A DNA stretch of 64,000 nucleotides from CAYQUC01 sp964514215 (lineage in GTDB: Bacteria > Pseudomonadota > Gammaproteobacteria > UBA6429 > Thiohalophilaceae): contig CAZEPW010000008.1 of the NCBI GenBank assembly GCA_964514215.1, forward strand, positions 1 to 64,000, given 5' to 3'. The notes beneath the pieces are model-generated. The model ran no database searches and was not told the origin of the DNA. It was given only the letters and a program-made list of their open reading frames with translations. Shown here piece by piece: positions 9,650-17,981 of this stretch (positions within the stretch are counted from its first letter, which is position 1; every line of letters begins with the position of its first letter). The translations under genes and the position numbers were made by a program.

Positions 9650-10534
9650 TTAAACAGCCATAATAAAACAAAAAATACAAAGCAACAGCACAACATAGCT
9701 AGTTTTATCTTGCACCGCAAACAATACCGGATCATCTGATTTTAGTTTATTATTTGCAATAAACCATATTCGACTAATCCAATATAGCAATAATAAGCTA
9801 ATACCCCATAACCAATATGGCGCGGTGTATAATTTAATTAATGCTTCATCATTAATATATAAAGCAAAAATTAAAACTGATAAATAACCACTAGTCACAC
9901 CAAATGATCGAATATTTTCAATATCACTAACAGAATAATCTCGACCTGGGATTTTTGTAGCTTCGGTATCAAGTAAATTTTTTAATTCAATATAACGTTT
10001 AACAAAAGCTAGGCTTAAAAAGAAAAAAATTGAAAATGATATTAGCCAATACGATATCTCGACTTCAATTGCAAAAATTCCGGATACAATCCTCAAGGTA
10101 TACAAACACGACAAAGTGATTACATCCAACAAAGCAATTAATTTTAATTTAAACGTATAAACAGTTGTTATAATGAGATATGTAATGATTGCCAATTGAA
10201 AATTTAAAGGAAGTGTCAGCACTGATAGCGCGGCAAACAATAATAATAAAATAACCAAACTAATAGCGTGAAATTTATTAACCTTACCTGACGCTATGGG
10301 TCTATTTTTTTTCGTAGGATGTTGTCTATCTACTTGAATATCTGATAAATCATTTACAATATAAATTGCAGACGCGACCAATGTGAATGCAATAAATGCA
10401 TATATAGCATCAACCCAAAGATTAACTTCTTGTGTTTTATGCGCTAAAACAAGTGGTACAAATAATAATACATTTTTCACCCATTGTTTTGGTCTGCACG
10501 ATAATAATAAGTATTTTAATGTATTAATATTCAA
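9650..10534 (-). CDS. UbiA-family polyprenyl-phosphate phosphoribosyltransferase (DPPR synthase-like)
   Basis: This integral membrane prenyltransferase-fold protein of 294 residues has about eight hydrophobic helices. In mycobacteria the orthologous group (Rv3806c) joins PRPP to decaprenyl phosphate, the first step of DPA synthesis. The diagnostic N-terminal RPKQWVKN and the Asp-rich motif NDLSDIQVD (residues 61-69) followed by NRPIASG are present. These match the phosphoribosyltransferase branch better than UbiA or heme O synthase. It is followed at once by the DprE1-like gene. A separate phosphatase for the next step, known in mycobacteria, is not seen in the window. Confidence 0.85.
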   Translation of the reverse strand: MNINTLKYLLLSCRPKQWVKNVLLFVPLVLAHKTQEVNLWVDAIYAFIAFTLVASAIYIVNDLSDIQVDRQHPTKKNRPIASGKVNKFHAISLVILLLLFAALSVLTLPLNFQLAIITYLIITTVYTFKLKLIALLDVITLSCLYTLRIVSGIFAIEVEISYWLISFSIFFFLSLAFVKRYIELKNLLDTEATKIPGRDYSVSDIENIRSFGVTSGYLSVLIFALYINDEALIKLYTAPYWLWGISLLLLYWISRIWFIANNKLKSDDPVLFAVQDKTSYVVLLLCIFCFIMAV

Positions 10535-10605
10535 AATTGCGTTTCTACCAATTCTATATACTATAGAAAATGATCTATTTTATTCGATATAAGAGAGGAA
10601 GGGAA

Positions 10606-12501
10606 TTAGTAATTTTGTTTTAATGGGACGATATTACTGTTAACTGATTCTAAATTAGTGCTACTATGGGATAAATAACGCGGTTTAACCAGTTCAATTA
10701 GTGTTTGTTCTTGGTAATTTTCACAGGCTGAAATTATCTTAGATAACAAAGCTTCAAAATGCTTTAAATCCATAGATGCGCTATTAGCTAACTGAATTTT
10801 GTCAAACCCGGTACTTTTTAACTTTTCTTCATCATAAAACAATTCTTCATACAACTTTTCACCTGGACGTAAGCCGGTAAACTCAATATCAATATCCTCA
10901 AATGGCGTTTTACCCGATAATAAAATCATTTTTTCTGCTAAATTCTTAATTAAAACCGGTTTACCCATGTCTAAAACAAAAATTTCACCGCCTTTCCCTA
11001 TCACAGACGACTGCATAATTAATTGGCAAGCTTCTTTAATTGTCATAAAATAACGTACTATTTCTGGATGTGTGACAGTAACCGGCCCACCATTTTGTAT
11101 CTGTTCTTTGAAAAGCGGGATAACACTACCAGCAGAACCTAGCACATTACCAAAACGAATAGTGACAAACTTGGTCTTTGATGTTTGGCTCATTAATTGA
11201 CAACATTGCTCCGATATGCGCTTTGTAACACCCATGTAATTGGTTGGGTTAACCGCTTTATCGGTAGAAACCAACACAAAAGTTTCACATTGATGTTTAT
11301 CTGCCATATTAATGATATTAGTAGAGCCAATAACATTATTATTAAAGCCTTCACGTATATTAGCTTCTAACATTGGTACATGCTTATAGGCTGCCGCATG
11401 AAAGACTATGTCAGGCTTATATTTAGAAAAACACTGATCTAAAGATTTAGCAATAGCAACATCACCAAGATAAGGGATAACCATTACAGATTTATAATGA
11501 CCTTTTAATTCTCGTTCAATTTCATACAGATTAAATTCTGACTGCTCAAATATAATTAAATTTTTAGGGGTCATTTGACAAAGTTGCCGACATAACTCCG
11601 AACCAATTGAACCTCCACCGCCACTAACCAAAATAGTTTTATTACTTAAATTTTTAGAAATATAATCCCAATTAAGTGAAACCGGATCACGTCCTAATAA
11701 GTCATCAATCGAAACTTCACGTAATGATTTTACCCCAACTTTATCAAGTGTAATATCATCAAACTTAGGTAGGATACGCACCGGTAGCTGGGTTGCTTGG
11801 CAAACATCAAAGATCGCTTGTATTTGTTTATTGTTTGCAGATGGTAAAGCAATAAATATTGCTTGAATTGAATACTTTTGGATGACTTCAAGGATATCGG
11901 AAATACGGCCAACAACACGTACCCCATGAATTTCTCGATTGTACTTATTTTTATCATCATCAACAAAAGCAACAGGATAATGCACATGGTTATTATCTTG
12001 TCGAATTTCTCGAGCTAATATTTCACCTGCACGTCCAGCGCCAACAATTAAAACGCGTTTACCCGCTGAACGATAAATGTCACGATCTTTTAACCATCGA
12101 TAAGTAAAACGTGAACCACTTAACATAAATATAAGAAACACCCCATAAAGTATTGGGATTGTTCGAGGGATTGTGGCTAAATTCGATACAGCATAAAGTA
12201 AAATAATTGATAAGCTAACGCCAACACAAGTTGCTTTTAAAATTCGTATAAAATCAGGAATTGATGCATATCGCCACACACCACGGTACAATCCAAAATA
12301 CCAATACGAGATAATTTGAGCCGGAACAATATAAAATAATGACTGTATTCCCTGCTCAATCATCCCAGTAGGAACAACCCCAAAATTATAGCGGATCCAG
12401 TAGGCTAACGACCACGCTATCGGAATCACTAATATATCATGAAATGCCGCAGCCCACTGATGCCGTATATACTTCTGTAAAATGAGCTGTAGTTCTTGCA
12501 A
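10606..12501 (-). CDS. WbpM/CapD/FlaA1-like nucleotide-sugar 4,6-dehydratase, membrane-bound
   Basis: This 631-residue protein has four N-terminal membrane helices (residues about 20-130), a first Rossmann domain (VLIVGAGRAGE, about 149-160) and a C-terminal SDR domain with SGGGGSIGSEL (about 293-302). The catalytic region reads STDKAVNPTNYMGVTKR, with Met423 and Lys427 in place of the usual Tyr/Lys pair, as in WbpM-type enzymes. The family makes UDP-4-keto-6-deoxy sugars from UDP-GlcNAc for surface glycans. In Pseudomonas aeruginosa wbpM is the conserved end gene of the O-antigen locus. Confidence 0.92.
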   Translation of the reverse strand: MQELQLILQKYIRHQWAAAFHDILVIPIAWSLAYWIRYNFGVVPTGMIEQGIQSLFYIVPAQIISYWYFGLYRGVWRYASIPDFIRILKATCVGVSLSIILLYAVSNLATIPRTIPILYGVFLIFMLSGSRFTYRWLKDRDIYRSAGKRVLIVGAGRAGEILAREIRQDNNHVHYPVAFVDDDKNKYNREIHGVRVVGRISDILEVIQKYSIQAIFIALPSANNKQIQAIFDVCQATQLPVRILPKFDDITLDKVGVKSLREVSIDDLLGRDPVSLNWDYISKNLSNKTILVSGGGGSIGSELCRQLCQMTPKNLIIFEQSEFNLYEIERELKGHYKSVMVIPYLGDVAIAKSLDQCFSKYKPDIVFHAAAYKHVPMLEANIREGFNNNVIGSTNIINMADKHQCETFVLVSTDKAVNPTNYMGVTKRISEQCCQLMSQTSKTKFVTIRFGNVLGSAGSVIPLFKEQIQNGGPVTVTHPEIVRYFMTIKEACQLIMQSSVIGKGGEIFVLDMGKPVLIKNLAEKMILLSGKTPFEDIDIEFTGLRPGEKLYEELFYDEEKLKSTGFDKIQLANSASMDLKHFEALLSKIISACENYQEQTLIELVKPRYLSHSSTNLESVNSNIVPLKQNY

Positions 12502-12604
12502 TTAACGAGTCCATTATTATTACGGTATTTAAAAGCTACCAAGTATTTATTATCGAATATTACAGTATAGTATCCATGTTTAATTTCTCAAGCATTACAC
12601 ATAA

Positions 12605-13144
12605 TTATAAGGTTAATGAATTATTACTCGCTTGAACATGAAGACTAGACAACTGCACCGAAGTTTCTTTTCCTAATAAATTAAGCAAAATATTAACTCT
12701 ATTCTTTGTAGAGTAATTATTAAAAATTCCCGAATAACCCATCATTGGGCCCGACAGTATTTCAACAGTTTGTCCACTCTCTAATTTTTTATCAACAAAC
12801 TCATACAATCCATCAGAATTTTCATTATCGCGTAAACTATAGATTAAAGAATCGGGTACTTTAGCAGGTGTAAAGCCAAAATCCACAATTTTCGAAACTC
12901 CTATTGTCGAACGAATCGGCGACCAGTCATCCGTTTCAGTGTTTAATTCAATAAAAACATAACGAGGAAATAATGGTTCGATGACCTTTTGAAGTTGTGT
13001 ATTTCTAATACGTACTTTTTTAAACAACGGTAAATAAGTTCGATAATTTTGCCGCATTAAATTTTCTGCTGCAACCGATTCACTACGGGGTTTGGTATAG
13101 ACTAAATACCATGACTTACTTTCTATCGCATTACCGCTATTCAT
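12605..13144 (-). CDS. RfaH/NusG-family specialised transcription antiterminator
   Basis: This is a NusG paralogue of about 179 residues. It has the NGN domain at the N-terminus (SWYLVYTKPRSE, then PLFPRYVFIEL) and a short C-terminal KOW-type region (SGQTVEILSGPMMGYSGIF). NusG paralogues inside polysaccharide clusters bind RNA polymerase and let it read through long operons. The start at 13144 is preferred over 13156 because GAGGTG lies just upstream. It is the second gene of the locus, between manC and the WbpM-like gene, which suggests it acts on its own operon. I could not find an ops-like element before manC. Confidence 0.87.
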   Translation of the reverse strand: MNSGNAIESKSWYLVYTKPRSESVAAENLMRQNYRTYLPLFKKVRIRNTQLQKVIEPLFPRYVFIELNTETDDWSPIRSTIGVSKIVDFGFTPAKVPDSLIYSLRDNENSDGLYEFVDKKLESGQTVEILSGPMMGYSGIFNNYSTKNRVNILLNLLGKETSVQLSSLHVQASNNSLTL

Positions 13145-13163
13145 AAGACACCTCATTTATATT

Positions 13164-14624
13164 TTATATATTTTTATTGTTATTTTTACTAACCCGACCA
13201 TAGCGATCGTCAAATCTAACGATATCATCCTCACCTAAATAACTACCTGATTGAACTTCAATCATCTCAAGCGGAATCGAACCTCTATTTTCTAATCGGT
13301 GCTTAACACCCAATGGAATATAAGTTGATTGATTTTCAGTTACCAAGAACTCCTCATCACCTCGTGTCACCTTGGCTGTGCCTTTTACAACAACCCAATG
13401 TTCAGCTCGATGATGATGCAATTGTAATGATAAAGTTGCACCGGTATTCACGGTTATACGTTTAACTTGAAAACGCTCTCCGGTATCGATACTTTCGTAG
13501 CAACCCCACGGCCGGTAAACTTTTTGATGGTTAATTTGTTCATTTCGACCTTGCTGTTTTAACCATGCAACAATTTTTTTAACATCTTGCGCATAGTTTT
13601 TATGCGCAACCAAAACTGCATCAGCAGTTTCAACAATAATGGTATCCTCTAGTCCTAAAGCAGCTACTAGTTTATTACTACTATTTACATATGAATTTTT
13701 AGTATTATCAAGATAGGTGTCACCAGAAATCACATTATCATTTTCATCTTTATCGCCGACATCCCATAATGCTGTCCACGAACCTAAATCTGACCACCCA
13801 GCATCCAATTTCACAACCTCTGCGCCAGAAACTTTTTCCATTACGGCATAATCAATAGAGTCAGACTCACAATTTAAAAAATGATCTCGATTAACACGAC
13901 AAAAATCATTATCAATTTGTCCTGCATTAATGGCTTTTTCACATTGAGTTAAAATATTTGGGCATAATAATTTTACTTGTTGTAACCACACACTCGCCTT
14001 CATCATAAACATACCGCTATTCCAAACATAATTACCAGATTTCAAATACTGTTCAGCAGTATTCAAATTTGGCTTTTCAACAAATTCCTTTAATTCATAG
14101 CTTGAATCTGATAATGCTTGCCCTACTTTAATATAACCAAAACCTGTTTCAGCACAAGCTGGTTTTATCCCAAATGTAACCAACTTATCTTGCTGTGCAA
14201 CACGATAAGCGTCTTGAACAGCCTGATGATAGGCAGGTATATTAAGAATAGCATGATCTGCAGGTAACACTAGCATGACACCATCGTCTTGTTTATTTAT
14301 GATAGATAATGCCGCTAATGTCAGTGCCGGTGCGGTATTTCGACCTTCAGGCTCTAATATAATCAAGCTTTTATTAGAATTTAATTGACGTAATTGTTCT
14401 GCGACTAAAAACCGGTGTTCTTCATTACATACAATTATTTGTTGCTCCGAAAGTTCATTCAATCCATCAAGTCGTTGGAATGTATCTTGCAACAACGTCT
14501 TATCATTTATTAATGATAATAATTGTTTTGGATAATGTTCCCTCGATAGAGGCCATAATCGAGTCCCTGAACCACCGGACAAAATGACGGGTATAATTTT
14601 TTCTATATCACTTTTTTTATTCAA
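13164..14624 (-). CDS. manC: Mannose-1-phosphate guanylyltransferase / mannose-6-phosphate isomerase
   Basis: This bifunctional AlgA/ManC-type enzyme of 486 residues matches the family length. The N-terminal nucleotidyltransferase domain has SGGSGTRLWPLSREHYPKQLL split over residues 15-35. The C-terminal cupin isomerase domain has RPWGCYE, a metal-binding QLHHHRAEHW and VKGTA. It forms GDP-mannose, the precursor of mannose, rhamnose and fucose in surface glycans. It is the first gene of the minus-strand glycan locus and is separated from comEA by 185 bases that contain a strong inverted repeat. Confidence 0.95.
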   Translation of the reverse strand: MNKKSDIEKIIPVILSGGSGTRLWPLSREHYPKQLLSLINDKTLLQDTFQRLDGLNELSEQQIIVCNEEHRFLVAEQLRQLNSNKSLIILEPEGRNTAPALTLAALSIINKQDDGVMLVLPADHAILNIPAYHQAVQDAYRVAQQDKLVTFGIKPACAETGFGYIKVGQALSDSSYELKEFVEKPNLNTAEQYLKSGNYVWNSGMFMMKASVWLQQVKLLCPNILTQCEKAINAGQIDNDFCRVNRDHFLNCESDSIDYAVMEKVSGAEVVKLDAGWSDLGSWTALWDVGDKDENDNVISGDTYLDNTKNSYVNSSNKLVAALGLEDTIIVETADAVLVAHKNYAQDVKKIVAWLKQQGRNEQINHQKVYRPWGCYESIDTGERFQVKRITVNTGATLSLQLHHHRAEHWVVVKGTAKVTRGDEEFLVTENQSTYIPLGVKHRLENRGSIPLEMIEVQSGSYLGEDDIVRFDDRYGRVSKNNNKNI

Positions 14625-14746
14625 GAATAAAACCTGCTATGTCGTGGGTTTGGCACGAGTATTAAATTTATTTAACGAATTTTTATTATTATTTATTTAA
14701 TATATAACAATACTTAAATAAAATTGGATAATTATTTAAACACCTA

Positions 14747-14787
14747 TTCAAACAATCATAGTTTTTTTAATTACTATGATTGTTGAA
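14747..14787. repeat. 12-bp inverted repeat, terminator-like hairpin
   Basis: AACAATCATAGT (14751-14762) is perfectly complementary to ACTATGATTGTT (14773-14784), with a 10-base loop. Pairing can extend three more bp on each side around one bulged A. It starts about 24 bases after the comEA stop, so it may end comEA transcription. There is no clear U-run after the stem, so function is uncertain. Confidence 0.5.
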
Positions 14788-14809
14788 TAAGCTTGTTTTT
14801 TCTAAGTAT

Positions 14810-15073
14810 TTATTTAGAAACTACTATTTCTGATTTATTTAATTCAACTATTTTGGAGCCAATACCTTTTACTTTTGTAATATCCTCGATAGAACGAAAT
14901 GGCCCATTAGCTAATCGAAACGCCACAATTTTTTTTGCTTTTTTTAAACCAATTCCTTTGAGATTTTTAGATATTGTTACTGCATCAGCTTTATTAATAT
15001 CAACAGTTTCTGCATTTACCGTTTGTATAGAAAACACACATAACATTAAAATACTTATTACTATATTTTTCAT
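14810..15073 (-). CDS. comEA: ComEA-like helix-hairpin-helix DNA-binding protein
   Basis: This 87-residue secreted protein has a signal peptide (residues 1-21, hydrophobic core and NAE cleavage region) and then a double helix-hairpin-helix of the ComEA type: VDINKADAVTISKNLKGIGLKKAKKIVAFR and later ITKVKGIGSKIVELN, both cut here from longer stretches. ComEA in Gram-negative bacteria binds DNA in the periplasm during natural transformation. A small comEA-like gene lies near wbpM in Pseudomonas as well. It is separate from pyrF (177-base gap). Confidence 0.85.
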   Translation of the reverse strand: MKNIVISILMLCVFSIQTVNAETVDINKADAVTISKNLKGIGLKKAKKIVAFRLANGPFRSIEDITKVKGIGSKIVELNKSEIVVSK

Positions 15074-15250
15074 CGTTATTCATCCTTGTTTTATAATCCA
15101 TTATAAAATTTGCATTTTTGAATTTCTAAATGCCCCATTAGGATACTATCGTTTTATTAATTCAAGATCACTAAAAAATTCAATTAATTTTATGTAAAAA
15201 AATAAAGCATTAGTAAATGATTATATAGCACTAGATTTGTACAGGGATGC

Positions 15251-15949
15251 TTAACTTAAACTCGTGATAATTTTGTTCAACGCTTTTTCAGGTTCCACAG
15301 CTTGCGTTACCGGTCGACCAATAACCAAATAATGACTACCCGATGCCATCGCTTGTTGTGGTGTCATCACACGTTTTTGATCCCCTGTTTGACTACCTTC
15401 CGGACGTATACCCGGTGTTACTAAAACAAAATCTGACGAAATTTCTTGTGCTAACATTGAAACTTCTTTAGCCGAACAAACAACACCATCGAGTTTTTCT
15501 GCCGCAGCCAGTTTAGCTAATCGAACAACTGTTTGTTTGGCTGATTCCTGTATGCCTAATTCATTTAATTCACTATCAGATAAACTAGTTAAAACCGTAA
15601 CAGCGATGAGTAAAGGTTGATGATCTGATTCATCAATAGCGGTGCGAGCAGCTCGCATCATTGCACGACCACCAAGGGCATGTACGTTTAACATCCAAAC
15701 GCCAAGTTCAGCAGCGGCATTACACGCTTTAGCAACAGTAGTAGGAATATCGTAAAATTTTAAATCAAGAAAAACATCAAAGTTTTTAGCATTTAATTTA
15801 TCAATGATACTCGGCCCGCACAAAGTAAAAAGCTCTTTACCAACTTTTACCCGACATTGCTCTGGATTTATTTTACTCACAAACTCCAATGCTTGTTTTT
15901 CGTTAGCATAATCTAAAGCAACAATAACCGGTGATTTTACCATCAACAT
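15251..15949 (-). CDS. pyrF: Orotidine 5'-phosphate decarboxylase
   Basis: PyrF converts OMP to UMP, the last step of pyrimidine synthesis. The 232-residue protein has the usual length. Key parts are VIVALDY near the N-terminus, the catalytic FLDLKFYDIPTT loop (DxKxxD-type Asp/Lys network) and the phosphate-binding end LVIGRPVTQA. It directly follows lapB with a 12-base gap on the same strand, an arrangement common in gammaproteobacteria. Confidence 0.96.
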   Translation of the reverse strand: MLMVKSPVIVALDYANEKQALEFVSKINPEQCRVKVGKELFTLCGPSIIDKLNAKNFDVFLDLKFYDIPTTVAKACNAAAELGVWMLNVHALGGRAMMRAARTAIDESDHQPLLIAVTVLTSLSDSELNELGIQESAKQTVVRLAKLAAAEKLDGVVCSAKEVSMLAQEISSDFVLVTPGIRPEGSQTGDQKRVMTPQQAMASGSHYLVIGRPVTQAVEPEKALNKIITSLS

Positions 15950-15961
15950 ATTTCTCCAAAA

Positions 15962-17125
15962 TTAATTATTTAATACTGATTTAATCGTATCCCAACCTTT
16001 ACAACCAGGACATTGCCAGTGATGAATATTTGCAGGGAACCCACAAGAATGACATTGATAATGAGGCTTTGATTCTAATAACTGAGTAGTCACACCTTTA
16101 ATAATATTTAAATTATCTTGAGCTACACCAATATTATTAATTAATTTAATATCAATTAATTTATCCATAGCGTGTACTGAAGCTCTATTTTTTAAATACG
16201 ACGTTAAAAAGGCTTCTGCACTTGCACTACTTTCTTTATAAAGAACATCAACCCATGCAAGAACCAATGATACCCCACCATATTGTGATTGGAGATTAAA
16301 TACATAATCACGCATTTTCGCGAATTGTTCTAGCTCAGTATAACAATACTTAATATCATCAATCACTTCAGGTAATAATTCCGGAATTTGATGCTCAACA
16401 CGCTGATATGCTTTTAATGCTTCCTTGTATTTATTCATTTTAACTAAAATTTGCCCTTCAATAATACTGGCTCGAGCACACAAGGAATCAACACGTATGG
16501 CTTTTTTAACAAATTTGATGGCTTTACTAGGCTCGTTATAACGCAACATTTGTTCAGCTTGTTCACAATAATAATGTGCGATAACTTTGCTATAATCTTG
16601 TTCAGAATTAATAGCTAATCGTTTGGTTATTTCAATGGCTTTAGCCCAATCTTTTTCCTGTTGATAGATTTCGATTAGCCTTTGCATTGCTGCCTGAGTT
16701 TGTGGTTCTTGTTCCATCAGCTCATTAAATAATAGCTCTGCACGATCTAACAAACCGGCACTCAAGTAATCCTGCCCTAATTGATAAATAGCTTGAGCAC
16801 GCAGTTCCGGCTCTATTGATGTGCGCTCGACTAAGTTTTGATGAATTCGAATAGCCCGATTCACCTCACCGCGACGACGAAACAAATGTCCCAGCGCCAA
16901 ATGAGTTTCAACGGTTTCTTCATTAACTTCAAGGAGCTCAATAAAAACTTGAACAGCTTTATCAGGTTGTTCGTTTAATAAAAAATTCAATCCTTTAATA
17001 TAATCAGAAGGAATGAAATTTTTATCATCAATGATTACACTATTGTTTTTTTTACGTCCTAAGAAATAACCAGAAATAAATGCGACGGGTAATAGCAGAA
17101 AAAAAATATAAATAACGTTAAACAC
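15962..17125 (-). CDS. lapB: Lipopolysaccharide assembly protein B (TPR protein)
   Basis: LapB (YciM) is an inner-membrane anchored, cytoplasm-facing protein that tunes LPS synthesis through FtsH-mediated LpxC turnover. The 387-residue product has one N-terminal membrane helix, a row of TPR repeats over most of its length, and a C-terminal rubredoxin-like metal site with two CxxC pairs (CHSCGFP and CPGCKGW). Length and order fit the family exactly. The gene follows lapA with a 34-base gap. Confidence 0.94.
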   Translation of the reverse strand: MFNVIYIFFLLLPVAFISGYFLGRKKNNSVIIDDKNFIPSDYIKGLNFLLNEQPDKAVQVFIELLEVNEETVETHLALGHLFRRRGEVNRAIRIHQNLVERTSIEPELRAQAIYQLGQDYLSAGLLDRAELLFNELMEQEPQTQAAMQRLIEIYQQEKDWAKAIEITKRLAINSEQDYSKVIAHYYCEQAEQMLRYNEPSKAIKFVKKAIRVDSLCARASIIEGQILVKMNKYKEALKAYQRVEHQIPELLPEVIDDIKYCYTELEQFAKMRDYVFNLQSQYGGVSLVLAWVDVLYKESSASAEAFLTSYLKNRASVHAMDKLIDIKLINNIGVAQDNLNIIKGVTTQLLESKPHYQCHSCGFPANIHHWQCPGCKGWDTIKSVLNN

Positions 17126-17159
17126 GGATTAGATTTTCAAATATCTCATAGATATATTA

Positions 17160-17411
17160 TTAATTATTCGACTTTTTTAACGTTTTTTTAATCTGTGCCA
17201 ACTCATTTCGAGCACGCATAACAATAATAGCGCTGGCAAGTAATCCCATAATAGCACCGATTATAATTGTTATTGAAATTATTAGTGACAAAGGCAAATC
17301 GATACTGCCTATCACATAATTAAACGACACATCTTTAGAATTATAAAATGTAAATATTAAACCAATAGTTAACACTATTATCAAAAAAATGAAGTATAAA
17401 ATATTTTTCAT
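17160..17411 (-). CDS. lapA: Lipopolysaccharide assembly protein A (DUF1049)
   Basis: This is an 83-residue membrane protein with two hydrophobic helices (residues about 3-22 and 41-65) and a short charged C-terminal tail, typical of LapA/YciS. It contains the family-like FTFYNSKDVSFNYVIGSIDLPLSL, seen here in two adjoining parts. LapA works with LapB in LPS assembly control. It lies between ihfB and lapB on the same strand, the standard gammaproteobacterial order. Confidence 0.88.
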   Translation of the reverse strand: MKNILYFIFLIIVLTIGLIFTFYNSKDVSFNYVIGSIDLPLSLIISITIIIGAIMGLLASAIIVMRARNELAQIKKTLKKSNN

Positions 17412-17523
17412 GGATTTAATTTACCACACCTTAATGAAACGGTCTGAATTTTTTAATAATATCTAGACCAAATAGCCGTTATATACCAAGAAGCAAAGAA
17501 TAGGATTTTAAAACACTAGCCAT

Positions 17524-17557
17524 AAAAAAACGGCATGATAACGAGCATCATACCGTT
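17524..17557 (-). terminator. Intrinsic terminator after ihfB
   Basis: On the minus strand an 11-bp stem (AACGGTATGAT with ATCATGCCGTT, one G-U pair) with a 7-base loop is followed by a run of seven T. It lies about 25 bases after the ihfB stop and separates ihfB from lapA. Confidence 0.85.
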
Positions 17558-17581
17558 CTTTAGAAGTTATCTGAGCCACAA

Positions 17582-17887
17582 TTACTCAGATATACTCACT
17601 TTATTCATACTTTCATTAACACGCTCTCGCATTTCCTTACCGGGTTTAAAATGCGGTACATATTTTGCCTCCAAAGACACAGCATCACCAGTCTTAGGGT
17701 TACGACCAGTTCGTGGAGGTCGATAATGCAGTGAAAAACTACCAAATCCCCTAATTTCGATCCTTTCACCATTCGATAGTGTTTGAGCCATATGCTCCAG
17801 CATTGTTTTCACAGCAAGCTCAACGTCTTTATACGCTAATTGCATTTGTTTTCTAGAAAGGATTTCAATCAATTCAGATTTGGTCAT
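17582..17887 (-). CDS. ihfB: Integration host factor subunit beta
   Basis: IHF-beta is a DNA-bending histone-like protein that pairs with IHF-alpha. The 101-residue product has the family core: MTKSELIE start, the [21 protein letters not shown] beta-arm region with the proline that intercalates in the minor groove (seen across residues 49-69), and [11 protein letters not shown] near the end. It lies directly after rpsA on the same strand, the order conserved in gammaproteobacteria, with a perfect inverted repeat in the gap. Confidence 0.97.
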   Translation of the reverse strand: MTKSELIEILSRKQMQLAYKDVELAVKTMLEHMAQTLSNGERIEIRGFGSFSLHYRPPRTGRNPKTGDAVSLEAKYVPHFKPGKEMRERVNESMNKVSISE

Positions 17888-17932
17888 TATTAAATTATCT
17901 CCGATTTTACGGATAATAGATTGTCGAGAGAC

Positions 17933-17974
17933 TTATTGAGCTACTAAAATTTGTATATCTTAGTAGCTCAATAA
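17933..17974. repeat. Perfect 15-bp inverted repeat between rpsA and ihfB
   Basis: TTATTGAGCTACTAA (17933-17947) and TTAGTAGCTCAATAA (17960-17974) are exact reverse complements around a 12-base loop. The hairpin begins 7 bases after the rpsA stop. With no U-run it is more likely an mRNA 3'-end stabiliser, processing site or attenuator than a full terminator. Confidence 0.65.
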
Positions 17975-17981
17975 TAATGTA

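Noticed and set aside
14625..14809. An ops/JUMPstart element for the RfaH-like protein
   Set aside because: No GGCGGTAG-like sequence is visible on either strand of the gap; only an inverted repeat is present.
14793..15197. A 134-codon plus-strand open frame opposite comEA
   Set aside because: It is the antisense shadow of comEA, which has a signal peptide and clear helix-hairpin-helix motifs. The plus-strand product has no recognisable features.
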